Assembly: GCF_013363975.1 (NCBI RefSeq)
Contig: NZ_JABWGN010000001.1
Location: 620,001 to 684,000, forward strand
Direction: 5' to 3'
DNA: 64,000 bases
DNA from: Nonomuraea montanisoli
GTDB taxonomy: Bacteria; Actinomycetota; Actinomycetes; Streptosporangiales; Streptosporangiaceae
Below, piece after piece: positions 48,942 through 58,308 of this stretch. A model generated the notes under the pieces. That model made no database searches. It saw nothing but the letters and a program-made list of their open reading frames with translations, and was not told where the DNA came from. Position numbers and translations under genes: made by a program. Position 1 is the stretch's first letter. Each line of letters begins with the position of its first letter.

Positions 48942-50441
48942 ATGCTGACGGAGACCGCGAAGCCATCGCGCTGGGCGACGCTCGCGACCTTCCTCGCCAT
49001 CCAGGCCGTGCTCGCGTGCTGGTGGCTCGCGTACTATCCGGGCCTGTTCAGCCGCGACTCGGTGCTGTACCTGAGCCACACCATGGTCGGCCCCTGGGTG
49101 AGCGACCACTCGGTGACCTACGACGCGCTGCTGTGGCTCAGCGTGCGCCTGACCGGCGACATCGGCGCGGTCACGCTGCTGCAGACGACCGCGATGGCCG
49201 CCACCCTCGCCTACCTGGCCGCCGCGCTGAAGGCGCTCGGCGCTCCTCGCCTGGCGACGACGGCCGTGGCCGTCGTGCTGCCGTTCCTGCCTCCGGTGGG
49301 GGCGTTCTCGGTGGCGCTGTGGAAGGACGTTCCGTTCACGCTGTGCGCGGTCGCGATCGCGGCGTCCTGCGCGGGACTCGCGGCGGCCCGGCGCGTCACC
49401 ATGTGGCGGCTGGCCGGCCTCGGGGCGCTCATGCTGGCGCTGGGGCTGTTCCGGGCGAACGGCTTCCTCGTGGTGGGCGTCGCCGTGGCGGTGATGCTGG
49501 TCGTGGTGAAGGGCGCACGGGTACGGCTGGCGGTGACCGGGCTGGTCGCGGCGGCCGTGCCGCTGCTGCTGACCAACCTCGTGCTGCCGCGCGTGGGCAT
49601 CGAGGCCCCGTCGAAGACGTACGTGTACCACACGGCGTACGGCGACATCGCGGTCCTCTACCGGGAGCATCCGGAGCTGTTCGACGACCGCGACCGGACG
49701 CTCATGACCTCCGTCGCCCCCCTGTCGCGGTGGAGCGAGGGCGGCACCTGCTACACGATCAACCCGCTGATCTGGCGGCGCGACTTCAGCTGGCCGCAGG
49801 CCGACCGGCACGCCGGCGAGCTGCTGGACCTGTGGCGGCGGCTGCTCACGCAGCGGCCCATGGACGTCGTGGACGCCCGCCTGTGCCGGGGCTCGATCGC
49901 CTGGAGCCCGGTGGAGAACGAGTGGGCCGTGGGCGGGGAGACGTACCACTTCTCGCGCCGGCCGAGCGCCGAGACGTACGTCGGCCCGAACAAGGTGCCC
50001 GACTACCCGCAGCGGTGGATGTTCTCGCTGCGGCCGAAGTCGGAGCACCTGCACCGGGTGGCCGACTCGTGGCTGGTGACCTCGGCCGAGCCGGGCTACG
50101 ACTGGTGGCTGTGGCGGGGCGCGACGTGGGCGTACCTGTCGTACCTCGCGGCGGGGCTGGCGGCGTGGGCGCTGCGCAACAGGTACGTGCCGGCCGTGGT
50201 GGCGGTGGTGGCCGGGCAGCAGCTCGCCGTGCTGGCCAACATCTCGGCGCAGGACTTCCGGTACATGGCCACGCCGCTCCTCGTCGGGATGCTCATGGTG
50301 CCGCTGCTGTTCGGCAGCCTGGTACGGCTGCTGCGCGGGACGAGACGACCGGCCACCGGACCGGCCAAGAGTCCCGACGCAGCCAAGAGCCCCCAGCCGG
50401 CCAAGGGCTCCGAGGCGGCCACGGACGCCGAGGGCGGATAA
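48942..50441 (+). CDS. Multi-pass membrane protein, GT-C/DUF6020-like
   Basis: A protein of 499 residues with about ten hydrophobic segments. The first loop has YYPGLFSRDSVLYL, and the second half-domain has FSVALWKDVPFTL and LGLFRANGFLVV. This pattern resembles the membrane glycosyltransferase-like proteins of the DUF6020/GT39 superfamily, in which the early Asp is catalytic. A large external domain of about 150 residues (RVGIEAPSKTYVYHT to LRPKSEHL) follows. The tail is Ala/Pro/Lys-rich (GPAKSPDAAKSPQPAKGSEA). No substrate can be named. It follows the deacetylase on the same strand. Confidence 0.75.
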   Translation: MLTETAKPSRWATLATFLAIQAVLACWWLAYYPGLFSRDSVLYLSHTMVGPWVSDHSVTYDALLWLSVRLTGDIGAVTLLQTTAMAATLAYLAAALKALGAPRLATTAVAVVLPFLPPVGAFSVALWKDVPFTLCAVAIAASCAGLAAARRVTMWRLAGLGALMLALGLFRANGFLVVGVAVAVMLVVVKGARVRLAVTGLVAAAVPLLLTNLVLPRVGIEAPSKTYVYHTAYGDIAVLYREHPELFDDRDRTLMTSVAPLSRWSEGGTCYTINPLIWRRDFSWPQADRHAGELLDLWRRLLTQRPMDVVDARLCRGSIAWSPVENEWAVGGETYHFSRRPSAETYVGPNKVPDYPQRWMFSLRPKSEHLHRVADSWLVTSAEPGYDWWLWRGATWAYLSYLAAGLAAWALRNRYVPAVVAVVAGQQLAVLANISAQDFRYMATPLLVGMLMVPLLFGSLVRLLRGTRRPATGPAKSPDAAKSPQPAKGSEAATDAEGG

Positions 50442-50444
50442 ATT

Positions 50445-50476
50445 TTGCGGACCCGGCATATTTGCCGAGCCCGCAA
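50445..50476. promoter_or_regulatory. Nested inverted repeat upstream of tetR
   Basis: Outer arms TTGCGG (50445-50450) and CCGCAA (50471-50476) enclose an inner perfect repeat CGGCA-TATT-TGCCG (50454-50467). It lies right before the TetR gene, so an autoregulatory operator is likely. Confidence 0.6.
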
Positions 50477-50484
50477 GTTTATGT

Positions 50485-51117
50485 ATGGTGGAGACCGTGG
50501 GAATCGACGACCGTGAGCGCCCGGGTCTGCGCGAGCGCAAGAAGCGAGAGACGCGCATCGCGCTGAGCTGGGCCGCCATCCAGCTCACCGTGGAGCGCGG
50601 GTGGGACAACGTACGGGTGGAGGACATCGCCGCCGCGGCGGGCGTCTCCACCCGTACCTTCAACAACTACTTCTCCAGCAAGGGAGAGGCGATCGCGGCC
50701 CGGCACGTCGAGCGGGCCCACGCGATCGCGGCCGAGCTGCGCGCCCAGCCGGCGGACAAGCCGCTGTGGGACGCCATCATCGACGCGGCGCTCTCCCAGT
50801 TCGCGCTCGGCCTCGAACCGCAGGGCGACGCGTCCGGCCAGCGGGCGGCGGGGCTCAAGCTGATGCTCGCCGAGCCGGCGTTGCAGGGCGAGTTCGCCAA
50901 GGCGTACATGGCCGCGGAGGCCGAGTTCGCCGAGGTGGTCGCCGAACGCACGGGCACCGACGTCACCACCGACCTGTACCCGAAGCTCGTCGCGGGCGCC
51001 ATCGGCGCGGCCATCTCGGCGGTCACGCAGCAGCGGCTGCACACCCCGGACGCGCCCATGGAGGAGCTGATCCGCGAGGCGTTCGGCCGGCTCGCCACAG
51101 GACTCACCGCCCCGTAG
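50485..51117 (+). CDS. TetR-family transcriptional regulator
   Basis: A protein of 210 residues. The N-terminal helix-turn-helix runs RETRIALSWAAIQLTVERGWDNVRVEDIAAAAGVSTRTFNNYFSSKGEAI, typical of the family. The C-terminal half is helical, for ligand and dimer contacts. A GTG at 50497 with GGTGGAG upstream may be the true start rather than the ATG at 50485. The FAD monooxygenase gene lies 109 bases downstream on the same strand and is the likely target along with the regulator itself. Confidence 0.9.
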   Translation: MVETVGIDDRERPGLRERKKRETRIALSWAAIQLTVERGWDNVRVEDIAAAAGVSTRTFNNYFSSKGEAIAARHVERAHAIAAELRAQPADKPLWDAIIDAALSQFALGLEPQGDASGQRAAGLKLMLAEPALQGEFAKAYMAAEAEFAEVVAERTGTDVTTDLYPKLVAGAIGAAISAVTQQRLHTPDAPMEELIREAFGRLATGLTAP

Positions 51118-51226
51118 CCCCTCCGACACTCACAAGATCCCACATCGTACGAAGCCCGGCGCCGCCGGGCCGATGCGTCATGCCCTTTCGACGATCAGGT
51201 CGATCACGACGATCAGGAGGATCGCC

Positions 51227-52807
51227 ATGAGCACTGACCCCTACCCCCACGACAGCACCGACGTCGTCATCGCGGGCGGCGGCCCGAACGGGCTCATGCT
51301 GGCCTGCGAGCTCAGCCTGGCCGGGGTGCGGCCCGTGGTGCTGGAGCGGCTGACCGCCCGCGCCGAGGAGAACCGCGCCAACGGCCTGGTCGGCCAGGTG
51401 GTCCGGCTGCTCGACCACCGCGGCCTGCACGAACGGCTCACGGGCAGCGCGGAGCCGCCCCGGCCCGTGCCCGGTTTCGTGTTCGGCGCCCTGCCGCTGG
51501 ACCTGAGCGCGGTGGAGGACAACCCGCTCCACATCCTCGGGGTGCCGCAACGCCGCGTCGAGCAGATCCTGGAGGAGCGCGCGACCGAGCTGGGCGTCGA
51601 GATCCGCCGGGGACACGAGCTGACCGGCCTGTCCCAGGACGCGGAGGGCGTCACCGCCGAGATCGCGGGGCCCGGGGGCCCGTACCGGCTGCGCGCCCGC
51701 TACCTGGTCGGCGCGGACGGCGGCCGGAGCCTCGCGCGCAAGCTGTCCGGCATCGGCTTCCCCGGCGTGACCAGGGACGACACGGTCTCCCGCAGCGCGC
51801 ACGTGTCGGTGCCCGAGTCGCTGATCGACGGGGCCACCGGCGGGCTCGACGTCCCCGGCTACGGCGTCATCCCGCCGTTCATGCACCATCGCACCGAGCA
51901 CGGCCTGATCGCGTACGGCCCGTTCCCCGGCCGCCCGACGATCCTGACCACCATGGAATGGGGCGGCTCCGGCGAGAGCGAGCCGCCGCCGATGTCGCTG
52001 GACGAGCTGCGGAAGAGCGCTCGCCGGGTGCTCGGCGTGGACCTGCCCTTCGGGCCGCCGGAGGGCGAGGGGCCGCATCTGCTGCGCCTGCTGACCGGCG
52101 GCAACACGCGGCTGGCCGACCGGTTCCGCGCCGGGCGGGTGCTGCTGGCGGGCGACGCCGCTCATGTGCACAGCGCGATCGGCGGCCCCGGCCTGAACCT
52201 GGGCCTCCAGGACACGGTCAACCTGGGCTGGAAGCTGGCCGCCGTCGTCCGGGGGCAGGCGTCCGAGGAGCTGCTGGACACGTACGAGAGCGAGCGCAGA
52301 CCGGCGGCCGAGCGGGTCGTCACGCACACGCAGGCGCAGTCGGCGCTCATCGCGCCCGGCGCCGAGACCACCGCGCTGCGCGTGCTGTTCGCCGAGCTGC
52401 TGCGCGACCCGGGCAACGCCCGCCACATCGCGGCCACGATGGCGGGGTCCGACGTGCGCTACGACATGGGGAGCGCGGACGCGCATCCGCTGGCCGGCCA
52501 TTTCGCGCCGGACCTGACGATCGAGGCGGACGGCGGCCCCGTGCGGCTCGCCGAGCTGGCCCGGACGGCGCGGCCCCTGTTGCTGGACTTCACGGGGGAC
52601 GCGGCGGCGGCCAAGGAGGCGTCCGGCCGGTACGACCGGGTCCGCACCGTCACCGGGCGCTGCTCCGGCGCCTCGCACGGGGTGAGCGCGCTGCTGGTGC
52701 GCCCGGACGGGTACGTGGCCTGGGCGTCGTCCTCGCCGGAGCCGGACGAGGGCGAGCTGGGGGCGCTGCGCACGGCCCTCACCCGCTGGTTCGGGCCTGC
52801 CGCCTGA
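51227..52807 (+). CDS. FAD-dependent aromatic monooxygenase (PheA/TfdB family)
   Basis: A protein of 526 residues. It has the Rossmann FAD loop (VIAGGGPNGLMLACELSLAG), the DG motif region (LVGADGGRSLARK) and the second FAD motif GRVLLAGDAAHVHSAIGGPGLNLGLQD. The C-terminal thioredoxin-like domain is reduced but present (LLLDFTGDAA to LVRPDGYVAWAS). It hydroxylates an aromatic substrate with NAD(P)H and oxygen; polyketides, phenols and rifamycins are all used by relatives. AGGAGG is six bases before the ATG. The leader has 9-bp CGATCAGG-type repeats. Confidence 0.9.
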   Translation: MSTDPYPHDSTDVVIAGGGPNGLMLACELSLAGVRPVVLERLTARAEENRANGLVGQVVRLLDHRGLHERLTGSAEPPRPVPGFVFGALPLDLSAVEDNPLHILGVPQRRVEQILEERATELGVEIRRGHELTGLSQDAEGVTAEIAGPGGPYRLRARYLVGADGGRSLARKLSGIGFPGVTRDDTVSRSAHVSVPESLIDGATGGLDVPGYGVIPPFMHHRTEHGLIAYGPFPGRPTILTTMEWGGSGESEPPPMSLDELRKSARRVLGVDLPFGPPEGEGPHLLRLLTGGNTRLADRFRAGRVLLAGDAAHVHSAIGGPGLNLGLQDTVNLGWKLAAVVRGQASEELLDTYESERRPAAERVVTHTQAQSALIAPGAETTALRVLFAELLRDPGNARHIAATMAGSDVRYDMGSADAHPLAGHFAPDLTIEADGGPVRLAELARTARPLLLDFTGDAAAAKEASGRYDRVRTVTGRCSGASHGVSALLVRPDGYVAWASSSPEPDEGELGALRTALTRWFGPAA

Positions 52808-52928
52808 GACCCCGCCGGTAAGGGCCGCGACCTCTGGTGCAGGCAGGCCCCTCCTCGCGCGAGCACCCTCCGCACGGGGCGAGGACGTCATGGCGGTGAG
52901 CCCGGTGCGGGTCAGGCCAGGTAACGGG

Positions 52929-53321
52929 TCAGGTGGACGTGGCGGCGGACTGGCGGGCGTCGTATCTCCGGCGGGCGGCCTCCACTCCCGCGCCGTGCCG
53001 CCGCGCCCAGTCCGTCAGCGTGAGCAGCGCCTCGCGCAGCTCCAGCGCCATCGGCGTGGCGTGGTACTCGACCTCGGGCGGGACCGTCGGATGGACCCGG
53101 CGCTCCAGCAGCCCGTCACGCTCCAGGTGGCGCAGCGTGAGGGTGAGCATGCGCCGGCTGACCCCCTCGACCGCCCGCTCCAGGTCGGTGAACCGGATCG
53201 GGCCGTCGGAGGCGGCCAGGACGATCTGGATCGCCCCATGGCCGGAGATCCGGTCGAGGAGGTCACGCGGCGGGATCGGACCGGAGCCGGTCCCGTCCGG
53301 CGAGCCATCGCCCGCCGTCAT
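52929..53321 (-). CDS. HxlR-family transcriptional regulator
   Basis: A protein of 130 residues. The winged helix has the family wording GHGAIQIVLAASDGPIRFTDLERAVEGVSRRMLTLTLRHLERDGLLERRVHPTVPPEVEYHATPMALEL. It lacks the usual N-terminal cysteine pattern of redox- or aldehyde-sensing HxlR proteins. It is convergent with the monooxygenase and downstream of guaA on the same strand. The target is unknown. Confidence 0.9.
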   Translation of the reverse strand: MTAGDGSPDGTGSGPIPPRDLLDRISGHGAIQIVLAASDGPIRFTDLERAVEGVSRRMLTLTLRHLERDGLLERRVHPTVPPEVEYHATPMALELREALLTLTDWARRHGAGVEAARRRYDARQSAATST

Positions 53322-53379
53322 GAGCCGCCGCCAGGGGACGCCAGAACTCGCCGCGACGAGCCGCCGGCACCGCCCGCCG

Positions 53380-54927
53380 TCACTCCCACTCGATGGTGCC
53401 CGGCGGCTTGCTCGTCACGTCGAGCACCACCCGGTTGACCTCGCGGACCTCGTTGGTGATGCGGGTGGAGATACGCGCCAGCACGTCGTACGGCACGCGC
53501 GCCCAGTCGGCGGTCATCGCGTCCTCGGAGGTGACGGGGCGCAGCACGACCGGGTGACCGTAGGTGCGGCCGTCGCCCTGGACGCCGACCGAGCGGACGT
53601 CGGCCAGCAGGACCACCGGGCACTGCCAGATGTCGCGGTCGAGGCCGGCGCGCGACAGCTCCTCGCGGGCGATCGCGTCGGCCTCGCGCAGCAGGTCGAG
53701 CCGCTCGCGGGTGACCTCGCCGACGATGCGGATGCCGAGGCCGGGGCCGGGGAACGGCTGGCGCCACACCATGGCGGCCGGCAGGCCCAGCTCCTCGCCG
53801 GCGCGGCGCACCTCGTCCTTGAACAGCGTGCGCAGCGGCTCGACCAGGGTGAACTGGAGGTCCTCGGGCAGGCCGCCGACGTTGTGGTGGGACTTGATGT
53901 TGGCGGTGCCGGTGCCGCCGCCCGACTCGACCACGTCGGGGTAGAGGGTGCCCTGCACCAGGAAGTCGACCGGGCCGTCGGCCAGGATGGCGCGCTGCTC
54001 GTCCTCGAAGACGCGGATGAACTCGCGCCCGATGATCTTGCGCTTCTCCTCGGGGTCGCTGACGCCCTCCAGCGCCTTGAGGAAGCGGTCGGCGGCGTCG
54101 ACGACGCGCAGCTTGACGCCCGTGGCGGCCACGAAGTCGCGCTCGACCTGCTCGGCCTCGCCCTTGCGCAGCAGCCCGTGGTCGACGAAGACGCAGGTCA
54201 GCCGGTCGCCGATGGCGCGCTGGACCAGGGCGGCGGCCACGGCGGAGTCGACGCCGCCGGACAGGGCGCAGATCGCCCGGCCGTCGCCGACCTGCTTGCG
54301 CACCGCCTCGACGGACTCCTCGACGATGTTGAGCATGGTCCAGGTGGGGCGGCAGCCGGCCGCGTCGAGGAAGTGCTTGAGCACCGCCTGGCCGTGCTCG
54401 GAGTGGAGCACCTCCGGGTGGAACTGCACGCCGTACAGGCCGCGCTCGCGGTGCTCGAAGGCGGCGACCGGGGTCTCGCGCGTGGAGGCGGTCACCTGGA
54501 AGCCGGCCGGCGCGGCCTTGACGCTGTCGCCGTGGGACATCCACACCTTCTGCGTGGCGGGCAGGCCGGCGAAGATGACGCCTTCGGACAGCACGTCGAG
54601 CTGGGTGCCGCCGTACTCGGCGACGCCGGTGCGGGCGACCTCGCCGCCGAGCGCGCGCGCCATCGCCTGGAAGCCGTAGCAGATGCCGAACGTGGGCACA
54701 CCGGTGTCGAACAGGCCGTCGGCGACGGCCGGCGCGTTCTCGGCGTAGACCGACGAGGGGCCGCCGGACAGGATGATCGCCTTGGGCCGCTTGGCCAGCA
54801 TCTCCTCGACCGGCATGGTCGAGGGGACGATCTCGGAATAGACGTGGCACTCGCGCACCCGCCTCGCGATCAACTGCGCGTACTGCGCGCCGAAGTCGAC
54901 CACGAGAACTGTGTCGAACTCAGACAC
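53380..54927 (-). CDS. guaA: GMP synthase (glutamine-hydrolysing)
   Basis: A protein of 515 residues, standard length. The class I amidotransferase domain has [13 protein letters not shown], Cys83 in [10 protein letters not shown], and [12 protein letters not shown]. The ATP-pyrophosphatase loop is [11 protein letters not shown]. The C-terminal dimer domain ends with the conserved [16 protein letters not shown]. It converts XMP to GMP in the cytoplasm. The start codon is followed by the typical [22 protein letters not shown]. Confidence 0.97.
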   Translation of the reverse strand: MSEFDTVLVVDFGAQYAQLIARRVRECHVYSEIVPSTMPVEEMLAKRPKAIILSGGPSSVYAENAPAVADGLFDTGVPTFGICYGFQAMARALGGEVARTGVAEYGGTQLDVLSEGVIFAGLPATQKVWMSHGDSVKAAPAGFQVTASTRETPVAAFEHRERGLYGVQFHPEVLHSEHGQAVLKHFLDAAGCRPTWTMLNIVEESVEAVRKQVGDGRAICALSGGVDSAVAAALVQRAIGDRLTCVFVDHGLLRKGEAEQVERDFVAATGVKLRVVDAADRFLKALEGVSDPEEKRKIIGREFIRVFEDEQRAILADGPVDFLVQGTLYPDVVESGGGTGTANIKSHHNVGGLPEDLQFTLVEPLRTLFKDEVRRAGEELGLPAAMVWRQPFPGPGLGIRIVGEVTRERLDLLREADAIAREELSRAGLDRDIWQCPVVLLADVRSVGVQGDGRTYGHPVVLRPVTSEDAMTADWARVPYDVLARISTRITNEVREVNRVVLDVTSKPPGTIEWE

Positions 54928-55026
54928 CGAAGAAACCCCCCAGAGGCGAATGCGGTGTCACCAGTCTATCGGCAGGCCGCGTTCGTCCCTGACCGGCCGC
55001 CCCCGCTGGTCACGCCCCCGTCCGGG

Positions 55027-55866
55027 TCACGCCTCCCGGGCCGCCCCGCGCAGCGTCGGGAGGCCGCCGGACAGCAGGGTCTCGGTCTGCCGGCGCATGC
55101 TCCCGCCGTACTCGGGGTGGGTGAGGAGGAGGAAGCGCTCCTCGCGCACGGCGTCGACGACCATGTCCGCGACCCGCGCCGGATCCATGCCGCGCGCGAC
55201 GCCGGCGTCCACCCGCTCCTGGGATTCCAGCTCGTCGGGACTGGGCGCGACGGTCAGGTCGAACGGGCGTACGCGCCCGGAGTGGTTGATGCGCGTGCGG
55301 ACCGCGCCGGGGCACAGGGCGGTGACGCGGAGCCTGGAGCCCGAGGCCACCAGGTCGTGGGCGAGCGCCTGGGAGGCGGCGAACGCGGCGTACTTGCTGA
55401 CGGCGTAGCCGCCCGCGTGCGGCCCGGCGAACAGGCCGGCCACCGACACCGTGTTGACGATGTGGCCCTCGGTGTCCTGCTCGATCATGCGGGGGACGAA
55501 CGCGTTGATGCCGTGCAGCACGCCCCACAGGTTGACGCCGAGCACCCAGGTGAAGTCCTCGCGGGTACGGGTCCACAGGTGGCCGCCCTGGTAGACGCCC
55601 GCGTTGTTGCACAGCAGATGGACGGCGCCCAACTCGCCGAAGGTCCGGTCGGCCAGATGGAGCACGGCGGCCTCGTCGGAGACGTCGGTGATCTGCGTGA
55701 GCACCTTCGTGTCGCCCGCCAGCGTCGCCGTCTCCGCGAGCCCGCCGGGATCGACGTCGGCCAGCATCAGGGACATGCCCTCACTCGCGAATCTGACGGC
55801 GAGCGCCCGGCCGATGCCGCTCGCCGCACCCGTGACCACCGCGACCTTGCCGGAGAGTTCCCGCAC
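55027..55866 (-). CDS. SDR-family oxidoreductase
   Basis: A protein of 279 residues, classical SDR. TGAASGIG binds the cofactor, NNAGVYQ follows, Ser in NTVSVAG and the YAVSKYA motif (YxxxK) form the catalytic set. An Asp in LADVD after the second strand suggests NAD preference. The GTG start has GGGAGGA upstream. A palindrome at 55904-55917, about 40 bases before the start, may be its operator. The substrate is unknown. Confidence 0.88.
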   Translation of the reverse strand: MRELSGKVAVVTGAASGIGRALAVRFASEGMSLMLADVDPGGLAETATLAGDTKVLTQITDVSDEAAVLHLADRTFGELGAVHLLCNNAGVYQGGHLWTRTREDFTWVLGVNLWGVLHGINAFVPRMIEQDTEGHIVNTVSVAGLFAGPHAGGYAVSKYAAFAASQALAHDLVASGSRLRVTALCPGAVRTRINHSGRVRPFDLTVAPSPDELESQERVDAGVARGMDPARVADMVVDAVREERFLLLTHPEYGGSMRRQTETLLSGGLPTLRGAAREA

Positions 55867-55903
55867 CGAATCCTCCCTAGCACTCGCCTCGAACGCTACA
55901 GCA

Positions 55904-55917
55904 ACTCACCGGTCAGT
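55904..55917. promoter_or_regulatory. Palindrome ACTnACCGGTnAGT upstream of the SDR gene
   Basis: ACTCACC and GGTCAGT form an inverted repeat matching at 12 of 14 positions, about 40 bases before the SDR start. The shape is that of a TetR-type operator; no regulator is assigned. Confidence 0.45.
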
Positions 55918-56135
55918 CCAGTGCATTTCATAGAATCTCCAACTTTATGAGTGCACCATTCTCACCATCAAAAGGAACAATCCCCGAGCAGCGGAAAAGC
56001 GCGGCATGACGCGAAGGGAAAAGCCTTCGCAATTGCGCAATACTCCGGGGCGCCATTCCGCCGGTTGTCCGCATGCCGGGCATCGGTGGTCGATCCGTCG
56101 GCGAACGGCTACCCTCCCCGAACGGGAGGCCGCCC

Positions 56136-56612
56136 ATGAAGCATGACGCCGCACTGGATTCGATCGACCTGGCGATCCTCGCCGAGTTGCAGAACGACGC
56201 GCGGCTGCCCAACAAGGAGCTCGCCGAACGGCTCGGCGTGGCCCCCTCCACCTCGCTGGAACGGGTGCGCTCGCTGCGCCGCCGGGGCATCATCACCGGC
56301 TTCCGCGCGACGGTCGACACCGCGCGGCTCGGCCGTCCGCTCCAGGCGCTGCTCGCCCTGCGCGTGCGGCCGCACGCCAGCCGGCTCGTCGATCCGCTGC
56401 GGGCGTTCGTGCTGGCGCTGCCGGAGACGATCACGCTGTTCCACGTGGCCGGCCCGCAGGACCTCCTCGTCCACGTCGCGGTGGCCGACGCCGACCACCT
56501 GCACCGGCTGGTGCTGGAGAAGTTCCTGGTACGCCAGGAGATCGTCCATCTGGAGACGACCCTCATCTTCAAGACCGAGCATCAGCCCGTGCAGCGGCCG
56601 TCCGAGATGTGA
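56136..56612 (+). CDS. Lrp/AsnC-family transcriptional regulator
   Basis: A protein of 158 residues. The N-terminal helix-turn-helix is LDSIDLAILAELQNDARLPNKELAERLGVAPSTSLERVRSLRRRGII. The C-terminal RAM domain (LLALRVRPHASRLV, HVAGPQDLLVHVAVADADHL) binds an amino acid or similar effector. The ATG at 56136 has GGGAGG seven bases upstream. Its stop overlaps the start of the next gene (GTGA). A 270-base AT-richer gap precedes it, with no other gene seen. Confidence 0.93.
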   Translation: MKHDAALDSIDLAILAELQNDARLPNKELAERLGVAPSTSLERVRSLRRRGIITGFRATVDTARLGRPLQALLALRVRPHASRLVDPLRAFVLALPETITLFHVAGPQDLLVHVAVADADHLHRLVLEKFLVRQEIVHLETTLIFKTEHQPVQRPSEM

Positions 56613-57367
56613 CAATGATCCGCATGCCATTGCGGATCACCACGCTCGCCGAGCGTCCCGAGTTCGCCTCCACGCTCTGGGACATGGACCACGCGTGGGC
56701 CGGGTTCATGATGAACGACCCCGTCGCGGACTTCTTCTACCCCGCCGCGGCGGGCGCCTTCGCCGACTTCGTGCTCGTGGCCGACGACGAGGCCGAGCCC
56801 GGCCGGCTCGTGGCGCGCGGCTGCATGATCCCGTACCCGGGCAAGGACGACCCGCTGCCCGACGGCGGCTGGGACACCGTGATCCGCCGGGGCCGGATCG
56901 CCCGCGACTCGGCCGCCGGGACCGACCGCGTCAGCGCCCTGGAGATCACGGTGCGCCGCGACCGGCTCGGGTCGGGGGTGTCGCCGCAGATGGTCGCCGC
57001 GATGCGCGAGCACGCCGCCCGGCTCGGCTTCTCCGAGCTGGTCGCGCCGGTCCGGCCCAACCAGAAGCACCTGGAGCCGCACACCCCCATGGAGGAGTAC
57101 GCCTTCCGCACGCGCCCCGACGGCCTGCCGCACGACGCCTGGCTGCGCGTCCACGTGCGGGCCGGCGGGAGGATCGTGCGGGTGGCGTCCCGCTCGATGG
57201 TGATCGCCGGATCGCTCGCCGAGTGGCGCGCCTGGACCGGCCTGCCGTTCGAGCGCAGCGGCCCGGTCGAGGTGCCCGGCGCCCTCACGCCCGTCCACTG
57301 CGACGTGACGCACGATCACGCCGTCTACGTGGAGCCCAACGTATGGGTCAGCCACCCGCTCGGCTGA
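56609..57367 (+). CDS. GNAT-like N-acetyltransferase
   Basis: A protein of 252 residues. The fold hints are weak, but a VSALEITVRRDRLGSGVSPQMVAAMREHAARLGFSELVAPVRPN stretch matches the acetyl-CoA-binding strand-loop-helix (R-x2-G-x-G/S) and following strand of GNAT enzymes. HAWAGFMMNDPVADFFYP is distinctive but unnamed. The GTG start overlaps the Lrp stop; ATGs at 56615 and 56624 are alternatives. Co-translation with Lrp suggests a shared function. The substrate is not predictable. Confidence 0.72.
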   Translation: MTMIRMPLRITTLAERPEFASTLWDMDHAWAGFMMNDPVADFFYPAAAGAFADFVLVADDEAEPGRLVARGCMIPYPGKDDPLPDGGWDTVIRRGRIARDSAAGTDRVSALEITVRRDRLGSGVSPQMVAAMREHAARLGFSELVAPVRPNQKHLEPHTPMEEYAFRTRPDGLPHDAWLRVHVRAGGRIVRVASRSMVIAGSLAEWRAWTGLPFERSGPVEVPGALTPVHCDVTHDHAVYVEPNVWVSHPLG

Positions 57368-57434
57368 GGACGCGGCATCAGGGCCGCCCGCCGGCGCGAC
57401 GTTAGGCCCGGCCGCTCGAGGGCAAGCGCTCGGC

Positions 57435-58298
57435 ATGGCCGAACAATCCAACAGCACACCACCCGAGCAGTCCCAGCCGTACCCGGGCCGCAGCGGCGAG
57501 ATGACGCCCGAGCCGCGTGACGAGATGCGCGACTACGTGGGGCGCGACCTGCTCGCCGGCCGGCGCGCCCTGATCACCGGCGGCGACTCCGGCATCGGCC
57601 GGGCCGTCGCCGTCGCCTTCGCCAAGGAGGGCGCGGACGTCGCCATCGCGTACCTGACCGAGCACGAGGACGCCAACCACACGCGCAAGCTGGTCGAGCA
57701 GGAGGGGCGGCGCTGCGTGCTCATCCCCGGCGACCTGAGCGACCGCGACCACTGCGCGTCGGTCGTCCAGCAGACGGTCCAGGAGCTCGGCGGCCTGGAG
57801 ATCCTCGTCAACAACGTGGCCTTCCAGAAGCCCGTGGAGGGGCTGGAGGAGCTGAGCGACGACCAGTGGGAGTACACGTTCGCGGTCAACATCCACAGCT
57901 ACTTCCGCGTCACCAAGGCGGCGCTGGCGCACCTGCGCGAGGGCGGCGCGATCATCAACACCTCCTCCATCAACGGGCTGCGCGGCAACAAGACGCTGCT
58001 CGACTACGCCGCCACCAAGGGGGCGATCAACGCCTTCACCTACTCGATGGCGCAGAACCTGGTGGACCGGGGCATCCGGGTGAACGCGGTCGCCCCGGGG
58101 CCGGTGTGGACGCCGCTGATCCCGGCCACGTTCCCGGAGGAGAAGGTGGGCTCGTTCGGCAAGCAGGTGCCGATGGAGCGTCCCGCGCACCCGGACGAGA
58201 TCGCGCCGTCGTACGTGTTCTTCGCGGCGGAGCGCCTGTCGTCGTACTACACGGGCGAGATCCTGGCCCCGATCGGCGGCGAGACGCTCCCCGGCTGA
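57435..58298 (+). CDS. SDR-family oxidoreductase (YhdG/YdaD-like)
   Basis: A protein of 287 residues with the extended N-terminus of the general-stress SDR group (PYPGRSGEMTPEPRDEMRDYVG before the fold). TGGDSGIGRAVA binds the cofactor; NNVAFQ, SSINGL and the YAATKG motif make up the active site. GPVWTPLIP and the end TGEILAPIGGETLPG are characteristic. Members are stress-induced dehydrogenases of unclear substrate. It ends ten bases from the convergent MBL gene. Confidence 0.9.
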   Translation: MAEQSNSTPPEQSQPYPGRSGEMTPEPRDEMRDYVGRDLLAGRRALITGGDSGIGRAVAVAFAKEGADVAIAYLTEHEDANHTRKLVEQEGRRCVLIPGDLSDRDHCASVVQQTVQELGGLEILVNNVAFQKPVEGLEELSDDQWEYTFAVNIHSYFRVTKAALAHLREGGAIINTSSINGLRGNKTLLDYAATKGAINAFTYSMAQNLVDRGIRVNAVAPGPVWTPLIPATFPEEKVGSFGKQVPMERPAHPDEIAPSYVFFAAERLSSYYTGEILAPIGGETLPG

Positions 58299-58308
58299 GG
58301 CATCGCGG

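Noticed and set aside
51227-52807. Rifampin monooxygenase (Rox) to accompany rph
   Set aside because: The protein is a general PheA/TfdB-type monooxygenase with a C-terminal thioredoxin-like part, and no RAE lies upstream; sequence alone does not support Rox.
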